From assembly GCA_025352585.1 (NCBI GenBank), contig JANXTD010000022.1, positions 1-12,086 on the forward strand: DNA of 12,086 nucleotides, written 5' to 3'. The notes under the pieces are model-generated. The model was not told the origin of the DNA, did no database searches, and saw nothing but the letters and a program-made list of their open reading frames with translations. Each line of letters opens with the position of its first letter. Position 1 is the stretch's first letter. This document shows positions 7,289-12,086 of the stretch, piece by piece. Both the position numbers and the translations under genes were made by a program. The stretch comes from Fimbriiglobus sp. (GTDB taxonomy: Bacteria > Planctomycetota > Planctomycetia > Gemmatales > Gemmataceae).

Positions 7289-7360
7289 GGCGAGCCGGAA
7301 GCGTGAGCGCCCGGAGTTCTGCACGTGTAGAACTCCGGGCGATCACGCTTCCGGCACGCC
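7289..7360. terminator. 72-bp near-perfect palindrome between convergent genes
   Basis: The sequence is symmetric about 7324/7325 (centre CACGTG, 7322-7327). Of 36 potential pairs, only 7293/7356 and 7307/7342 mismatch, and 7321/7328 is a G-T pair. It consists of two inverted copies of the repeat block that also occurs at 6156-6180 and 12038-12067. It lies in the gap between the plus-strand lipoprotein gene and the minus-strand M50 gene, 7 bp beyond the stop codon of the latter. A bidirectional terminator or mRNA 3'-end protector would fit this position. There is no T-tract on either side, so a classical Rho-independent terminator is not established. Confidence 0.75.
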
Positions 7361-7367
7361 TTGAGTG

Positions 7368-9617
7368 TTACTGGTACAGCCCGAAGTCCAGCGCCTCGCT
7401 GGCGGCGCGCTTCAGCCACCACGCGGCCGTGCGCCACTTGCAGTGGATCTTCGCGTTCACCAGCGCCCCGGACTTGATGCTCGCGTCGGGGTCGGTCAAC
7501 TCGACCTCGACGAGGTAGACCTGCGCGACCGGGATCAACTCCTGGTTGTTCTCGCCGCCCTGCTGCACCGCCACCGGGCCGGTGCTGCGACTCGTCAGCC
7601 CGTACGGCACCTGCTTGGCGCTCGACTGCGGCAGGCGTGTGACCTTCCCCCGGAAGACGCGGTCGGTGCGGCCGCGGACGTAGACCGACACGTCGAGCGA
7701 GCCGCCGGCGGGCATGTCCTCCGCGAGCAACTTGTGGTCCATCGAACTCACCGGGACTTTGATGATGAGCTTCGTCGGGTCGCCGACCGTGCAGATCGGC
7801 TTGCCCTGCTGGAAGTTGCGGTCGAACAGCTTGCCGACCTCGCCGCGGTTGACCAAGCCCATCACCACGCCGTCGCGCGGGGCGACCTTGTCGCGGAGCA
7901 GGGCCAGTTCCCCGGCGACCTGCGTCACGACCCGCTGCTGCGCGGCGGCCTCGTCGGCGGCTAAAGTCATATCGTTGGTGATCTTCGAGACGTCGATGCC
8001 GCGCGGCGACGCGAGGAGGACGTTGCCGAGAATCGACCGCTCGATGTTCTTCTCGTCGCGCTTCGACTCGGCCGTCGCCAACTGCTCCTTGAGTTCGTGA
8101 CTGTCGAAGTTGCCGATGAGTTGCCCGCGGGTGACGACCTGGCCCTCCTGCACGTGCAGGCTCACCAGGTTGGCCGGCTGCGCCAGCACCACCGGCTCGG
8201 AGAAGCCGGGGTCCACCGTCACCAGGCCGATCTCGCGCACCCGGCTCACCGGCAGCGGCACGAAGCAGGCCACGGCCAGCAAGCCGAGGGCCACGGACGC
8301 CGTGACCGCCACGCGTTGGGTCTTCATGTCCGGTAGCCGCCCCCGTTGTTTGATGTTCTTGATCATGCGATACGTCGGCCAGATGAACATGGTGCCCAGC
8401 GAGAACGCCGCGAGCATCTGGCTCAGGATTTTCAACTGCGGCCCGAGGAAGTCCGCCAGGAAGAAGATGATGCTAAACGTCACCACCCACCGGTAGACGT
8501 AACTCGCGATCGCGTAGCCGACGAACAGCAAGCGCCGCCCCGGTGCCATGTACTGTTCCGGCGGCACCTCGATGCCCAGGCAGATACTCAGGAACAGGTT
8601 CGTGAGGTACCGATTCGCCCGGTCCCGCAAGTTGGGAATCTCGATCCAGTCGGCCAGCATGTAGTAGCCGTCGAAGCGCATCAGCGGGTTGGCGTTGAAG
8701 AAGACCGTACTCACGGAGCACAGCACCATCACCGCCATCGCGATGTTGTTGACCGTGACGAGGTGCGGCGTGTACCACCACACGAAGGTCGCCAGCGCGG
8801 CGATCACCAGCTCGACGTAGATGCCGGCGAAGCTGATGATGATGCGCTTCCACTTGTCCGCGACCGTCCAGGCGTCGGTGACGTTGCAGTACATCGCCGG
8901 CGAGAAGCACATGAGCAAAAAGCCCATCTCGTGACTCTCGCCCTTGAACGCCTTACAACTCAAGCCGTGGCCGAACTCGTGGATGATCTTGACGACCCCC
9001 AGGCTCATCCACATGTACAACACGGTGTTGATCGCGAAGAATTCCTGGTAGCGCGGGATCTTGTCGTGGAAGGTCTGGAAGTGGACCAGCACCTGGAACA
9101 CGGCCGCGAGCATGAGCGTCACGCTCGCCGCGAAGAACCACGGCGTGAAGATCCACCAGAGGTAGCCGTACATCCACGTCAGCAGCCGGTCCGGGTCGAA
9201 GACCGGGATCTTCCAGTACATCACGTTCGACACGGTGGCGAGGCGCTTGAGCCGGCGCTGCTTGGCGCGGCGCTGGTACAGGTGCTTGCCCGCGCCCCCG
9301 GTTTCGTGCTGCACCAGGCCGGCGGTTACGAGTTGCCGCGCGAAGCTCTCGAGGTCGGCGAACTCGAGCCGGTGCGGCTTGAACTCGCTCTCGAAGTCCT
9401 TGCGCACATCCTCCATCGTGTGCTTCCCGTCGAAGCGCTCGAAGACGTGGTACTCCTGCCGGCTGAAGCGGTAGTAGCGTAGGCAGACGGGGTCCTTGAC
9501 GACGTGGAAGACCTTGCCCTCGTAGCGCTGCTCGGTGATTTGCAGGTCCGGCCGGACGCGCAGTCGCACCGCCTTGCGGCGTTCGGCCGGGTTGTCGAGC
9601 AGTTCGGCGGCGTTCAT
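7368..9617 (-). CDS. M50 (site-2-protease-like) metalloprotease with PqqD-like N-domain and C-terminal HlyD adaptor module, 749 aa
   Basis: The domains are, in order: residues about 20-102, a winged-helix-like PqqD/RRE-type domain (YYRFSRQEYHVFERFDGK, then a helix ending LVTAGLV); about 155-453, a polytopic membrane part with roughly eight hydrophobic segments; about 460-730, a periplasmic adaptor module. Zinc-protease motifs are H213-E214-F-G-H217 in the membrane and NPLMRFDG (310-317), whose D316 is the expected third zinc ligand. The adaptor has two lipoyl half-motifs (ANLVSLHVQEGQVVTRGQLI at 482-501 and DGVVMGLVNRGEVGKLFD at 582-599) around a helical hairpin, then a beta-barrel-like region. 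ATG 9617 has GAGGGG (complement of 9626-9631) 8 nt upstream. It lies downstream of the WD40 adaptor gene in the same direction. It probably cleaves or moves an envelope or peptide substrate; the substrate is unknown. Confidence 0.92.
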   Translation of the reverse strand: MNAAELLDNPAERRKAVRLRVRPDLQITEQRYEGKVFHVVKDPVCLRYYRFSRQEYHVFERFDGKHTMEDVRKDFESEFKPHRLEFADLESFARQLVTAGLVQHETGGAGKHLYQRRAKQRRLKRLATVSNVMYWKIPVFDPDRLLTWMYGYLWWIFTPWFFAASVTLMLAAVFQVLVHFQTFHDKIPRYQEFFAINTVLYMWMSLGVVKIIHEFGHGLSCKAFKGESHEMGFLLMCFSPAMYCNVTDAWTVADKWKRIIISFAGIYVELVIAALATFVWWYTPHLVTVNNIAMAVMVLCSVSTVFFNANPLMRFDGYYMLADWIEIPNLRDRANRYLTNLFLSICLGIEVPPEQYMAPGRRLLFVGYAIASYVYRWVVTFSIIFFLADFLGPQLKILSQMLAAFSLGTMFIWPTYRMIKNIKQRGRLPDMKTQRVAVTASVALGLLAVACFVPLPVSRVREIGLVTVDPGFSEPVVLAQPANLVSLHVQEGQVVTRGQLIGNFDSHELKEQLATAESKRDEKNIERSILGNVLLASPRGIDVSKITNDMTLAADEAAAQQRVVTQVAGELALLRDKVAPRDGVVMGLVNRGEVGKLFDRNFQQGKPICTVGDPTKLIIKVPVSSMDHKLLAEDMPAGGSLDVSVYVRGRTDRVFRGKVTRLPQSSAKQVPYGLTSRSTGPVAVQQGGENNQELIPVAQVYLVEVELTDPDASIKSGALVNAKIHCKWRTAAWWLKRAASEALDFGLYQ

Positions 9618-9652
9618 CCGGGCGGCCCCTCGGCGTGGATTGGATGCGATGT

Positions 9653-9726
9653 CGAGCCGTCGGCGTCAGCCGGGGGTTTCTCGGTGCCCGCAGGCCCGGA
9701 GACCCCCGGCTCACGCCGACGGCTCG
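9653..9726. terminator. Hairpin with 28-bp arms between the WD40-adaptor and M50 genes
   Basis: The left arm (9653-9680) and right arm (9699-9726) are complementary at 26 of 28 positions, with an 18-nt loop. It begins 9 bp after the stop of the WD40-adaptor gene and ends 36 bp before the M50 start. The outer part carries the GAGCCGNNNGCGTSAGC skeleton (9654-9670, and inverted at 9709-9725), so it belongs with the palindromes at 7289 and 12038. No T-run follows on the minus strand. It could attenuate or process the transcript between the two genes rather than fully terminate it. Confidence 0.7.
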
Positions 9727-9735
9727 CCGGGGGCG

Positions 9736-11928
9736 TTACTTCGGCAACGCGTGCGTCGGGGCCAGCGGCACCGGCGGGACGGTCACCAGGGGCGTCGTCG
9801 CCGACGCGGGCAGCACAGCCGGGCCGCCGGGCGTCGGGGCCGCCACCGCGCCGACGGGGATGATCGCCGCCTTGGCGGGCGGGGCGGCCAGCACGTTCGG
9901 CACGGCCGTCGCCGGGACGCCGCCGGGCGGGACGATGATCGTCGCCGCGCTGCGGTCCTGCAAGCCCTCGGGGTTGGCCTTGTCGATCGGGTTCATCAGC
10001 TCGACGCGGACCTGCACGCTCTTGGCGTCCGCGGGGACGACCGAGACGATCTCGCCGACGATCCGCTTGCCGTCGCCGTCGGTCGGCGAGGTCCAGAAGT
10101 GGACGCCGCCGTCCACCGTGCCGACCGCGACGTACTTGAACGCCGGGTCGGCCGAGAACGCCGCGCACGTAATCGCGGCGTTGCGCGGGGTCACCAGCCG
10201 GCGGCGCTCCGCGGCGCGGTTGCCGGGGGCCGGCGTGTCCCAGACCGTCAACTCGCCCCGCTGGTCGTTGTCGGCCCCGGCGGTCAGAATCAGCGTGTCG
10301 TCGGGGCTGAACAGCGCGAAGCCGGCGAACCTCGCCCCGCCGCCGGGGTTCTGGACCGTGCCGACCGTGCTCGCGTCGGCCAAGCTGACCACGTCGAGCC
10401 GCGAGGCGTCCTTGTCGAAGAGCACCCGCGAGCCGTCCGACGAGACGCCCAGGACCTCGACGGTGCCGCCGCGGTGGTCGATGACCGTGGCGACGTTGGC
10501 CCCGGTCTCGCCGAGCTTCCAGGTCCGCACCGACTTGTCCTTCGACACGGTCACCAGCGTCGATTGCGGCGTGAAGCGCACGGCCGTCACGGCGTCGCGG
10601 TGCTCCGGCGGCAGGGCGTACATCTTGCGGCGGTCGGCGACACTCCAGACGAACACGTCGCGGCCACTCGTGGTGGCGAGGTGCCGGCCGTCCGGCGTGA
10701 AGGCCATCGCGGTGACGCTGCCGACGTGGGCCTCGTCGAAGGTCGCCACCGGCTCCTTGGGCATCTTGTCCGGGTTCGACAGGTCCCAGAGGCGGACCTT
10801 GCCGTCCTCGCCGCCCACGGCGACGAGGTGCCCCTTGGCCTTGGCCCCGGTCGCCGCGACGCTGCGAACCCCGACGCCCGGCGGGTTGGCCAGCCGCGTC
10901 GATTGCTTGGTCGCGGTCACGTCCCACACCAGCGCCGCGCCGTCGAGGCCGCCGGAGACGACCATCGGCCGGCCGGGGTGCGCCGTCACGGCCACCGCGG
11001 TCACTTCCTGGCGGTGGTAGTTCGTCAGCGCGTTCGACCCCAACGGCCGGGTCGGCTCGACGTAGACGAGCATCCCCTTGCGGACCTGCGAGGCGTAGCC
11101 GATGTCGAGCTTGGCCTCGACCTTGACGCGGTCGATCGACTGCAACTCGAGGATCGTCTCGCCGGCCTTGGCGAAGTCCTGGGCGCTCTTCAACAGCCGC
11201 ACGACGCGGCCGTTCTGCTCGCTGATGATCCAGTAGCGCTTGTGCTGCGTCTCGGCCGACTTGTACTCGCCGTCGTTCTTGATCAACTCCTTCTCGGAGT
11301 TCATCTGGTTCTCGACGTACCGCGCCCAGAGCGACTGCTGCTGGAGCAGTTCGCTCACGCTGACCGAAGTCGTGAGGGCTTCGAGCTTGTCGAGCAGCTT
11401 CTTCTGCAACACGGCGGCCTCGGTCGAGGCGGCGAGCGCCCGCTTGATCGCGGGGGCCATGCTGAGGTACTGCATCTTCTGCGTGTAGACGAGTTGGTCG
11501 TCGAGGCGGGCCAGGATTTGGCCCTTGACGATCAGGTCGTTCTCGCGCAGCCGGCGGTACGGCTGCTCCTTCTTCACGTCGCGCGGGTGGAAGACGATGT
11601 CGGGGTCGTTGGGGTTGTACGGGGCCTTGTCGGGCAGCGGCGTGGCGATCAACTCGACGACGCCGTCGACGGCGGCCGGGATCTGCGTCCGCATGTCGTA
11701 CTGGACGACCGCGTTCGGCAGCACGATCGGCTCGCCGACCGGCGTACTCGCCGGCAGCGCCGGCATCGCCGCGGCGGGGTACAGCAGCCCGCCGACCTCC
11801 GTCGGCACCGTGCCCGAGGGGTTGCCGCTACCGTTGCCGGTGGTGGGGGCGGGCGGGGTGCAGGCGATGGCGGTGAGGCCCGCGCTGCCGACGGTTGCGA
11901 ACGCGAGCCAACTCTTCAGGGACTTCAT
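9736..11928 (-). CDS. Lipoprotein membrane-fusion adaptor (HlyD/RND type) with inserted seven-bladed WD40 propeller, 730 aa
   Basis: The signal peptide MKSLKSWLAFATVGSAGLTA-IA is followed by Cys23, the likely lipidated residue, then a Gly/Pro/Ser linker. Residues about 65-142 carry the first lipoyl half-motif (IPAAVDGVVELIA, then RENDLIVKGQILARLDD), split by about 30 extra residues. Residues 145-235 form a helical, probably coiled-coil, hairpin. Residues 236-263 are the second lipoyl half (ISEQNGRVVRLLKSAQDFAK). Residues 264-295 start a beta-barrel (VKVEAKLDIGYASQVRKGML). Residues about 302-614 hold seven WD40-type repeats, with strand ends VWDV, LWDL, VWSV, TWKL, VVSL, VWDT and FWTS. Residues 623-666 (VGEIVSVVPADAKSVQVRVE onward) look like the rest of the adaptor barrel. 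A Pro/Ala/Val-rich tail ends the protein. GGAGAGG (complement of 11934-11940) lies 5 nt before the ATG. It precedes the M50 gene and probably works with it. Confidence 0.92.
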   Translation of the reverse strand: MKSLKSWLAFATVGSAGLTAIACTPPAPTTGNGSGNPSGTVPTEVGGLLYPAAAMPALPASTPVGEPIVLPNAVVQYDMRTQIPAAVDGVVELIATPLPDKAPYNPNDPDIVFHPRDVKKEQPYRRLRENDLIVKGQILARLDDQLVYTQKMQYLSMAPAIKRALAASTEAAVLQKKLLDKLEALTTSVSVSELLQQQSLWARYVENQMNSEKELIKNDGEYKSAETQHKRYWIISEQNGRVVRLLKSAQDFAKAGETILELQSIDRVKVEAKLDIGYASQVRKGMLVYVEPTRPLGSNALTNYHRQEVTAVAVTAHPGRPMVVSGGLDGAALVWDVTATKQSTRLANPPGVGVRSVAATGAKAKGHLVAVGGEDGKVRLWDLSNPDKMPKEPVATFDEAHVGSVTAMAFTPDGRHLATTSGRDVFVWSVADRRKMYALPPEHRDAVTAVRFTPQSTLVTVSKDKSVRTWKLGETGANVATVIDHRGGTVEVLGVSSDGSRVLFDKDASRLDVVSLADASTVGTVQNPGGGARFAGFALFSPDDTLILTAGADNDQRGELTVWDTPAPGNRAAERRRLVTPRNAAITCAAFSADPAFKYVAVGTVDGGVHFWTSPTDGDGKRIVGEIVSVVPADAKSVQVRVELMNPIDKANPEGLQDRSAATIIVPPGGVPATAVPNVLAAPPAKAAIIPVGAVAAPTPGGPAVLPASATTPLVTVPPVPLAPTHALPK

Positions 11929-11933
11929 GACGA

Positions 11934-11940
11934 CCTCTCC
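11934..11940 (-). promoter_or_regulatory. Strong ribosome binding site of the WD40-adaptor gene
   Basis: GGAGAGG on the minus strand, 5 nt upstream of the ATG at 11926-11928, is the best Shine-Dalgarno match in the window and fixes this start codon. Confidence 0.8.
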
Positions 11941-11960
11941 AACCAGGGTTGAGGGAATTC

Positions 11961-11976
11961 GCCCACCAGAGTGGGC
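11961..11976. promoter_or_regulatory. Small perfect hairpin upstream of the WD40-adaptor gene
   Basis: GCCCAC (11961-11966) and GTGGGC (11971-11976) form a 6-bp perfect stem with a 4-nt loop (CAGA), 32 bp before the start codon. It could be an operator half-site pair or a leader hairpin. I see no convincing promoter hexamers in 11941-12037. Confidence 0.3.
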
Positions 11977-12037
11977 CGTTGTTCGGGGTGGCCGCCAAGT
12001 CCCCCGGCGGTCCGGGGCCGGTCAGGCCGTGGTAGCA

Positions 12038-12067
12038 GGCGAGCCGGAAGCGTCAGCGCCCGGAGTC
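12038..12067. repeat. GAGCCG-type dispersed repeat at the right edge
   Basis: GAGCCGGAAGCGTCAGC (12041-12057) followed by GCCCGGAGT matches the left half of the 7289-7360 palindrome, apart from one G/C difference in the skeleton and divergence after CGGAGT. The window ends 19 bases later, so it cannot be seen whether an inverted partner follows. Confidence 0.65.
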
Positions 12068-12086
12068 TTGGAGCGTGAGCGTCTGG

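Noticed and set aside
6172..7360. CRISPR array or composite transposon with a transposase
   Set aside because: The repeats are inverted and few, with no regular spacers. No frame in between resembles a transposase or integrase, and no target-site duplication is seen at the 64-bp arms.
8346..9482. Plus-strand open frame of 378 codons opposite the M50 gene
   Set aside because: It is a His/Arg/Asp/Val-rich antisense frame of the membrane protease, with no recognisable domain.
9653..9726. Canonical Rho-independent terminator ending the WD40-adaptor transcript
   Set aside because: The stem is strong but no T-run follows it on the minus strand, and it belongs to the dispersed palindrome family, so only a terminator-like role is claimed.
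9535..11952. Plus-strand open frame of 805 codons opposite the WD40-adaptor gene
   Set aside because: The opposite strand has a lipoprotein signal, WD40 repeats and a strong ribosome site. The plus frame is Arg/Val/Ala/Asp-rich noise.

Overview
The window is GC-rich (well over 65% in the main genes) and is most likely a chromosomal segment of a planctomycete, probably Gemmata-like. This rests on overall gene style: long antisense open frames, a membrane-embedded M50 protease fused to an adaptor module, a WD40-bearing envelope lipoprotein, and GC-rich intergenic palindromes of a kind I recall from Gemmataceae. No rRNA or other taxonomic marker is present, so the assignment is an inference.

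Layout, left to right. (1) At the left edge, on the minus strand, is the first 50 codons of an FAD-dependent oxidoreductase. Its GTG start overlaps the stop codon of topA (minus, 148-3216), a DNA topoisomerase I with a basic N-terminal tail, an acidic low-complexity insertion and five tetracysteine zinc ribbons. (2) A 197-bp divergent spacer with a strong stem-loop separates topA from a plus-strand gene (3414-6155). That gene encodes a 913-residue single-pass membrane protein resembling PpiD/SurA periplasmic chaperones. (3) The stretch 6156-7367 is accessory in character. It holds a 194-bp inverted-repeat element, the 5' remnant of an FAD monooxygenase gene cut off after about 55 codons, a lower-GC gene for a small probable lipoprotein (6679-7116), and a 72-bp almost perfect palindrome. 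(4) The right half is a minus-strand pair transcribed right to left. The first gene (11928 to 9736) encodes a lipoprotein membrane-fusion (HlyD/RND-type) adaptor with a seven-bladed WD40 propeller inserted in its beta-barrel domain. The second (9617 to 7368) encodes a polytopic M50 (site-2-protease-like) metalloprotease with a PqqD-like N-terminal domain and its own C-terminal HlyD module. A 28-bp-stem hairpin lies between them.

The M50/adaptor pair is the most interesting system here. Two adaptor-type proteins, one fused to an intramembrane zinc protease with a peptide-binding-like domain and one carrying a propeller, suggest a trans-envelope complex that processes or exports a substrate. 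No substrate, radical-SAM enzyme or ABC ATPase is visible in the window. The second recurrent signal is a family of GC-rich palindromes with the shared skeleton GAGCCGNNNGCGTSAGC, found in several intergenic gaps, mostly just beyond stop codons.
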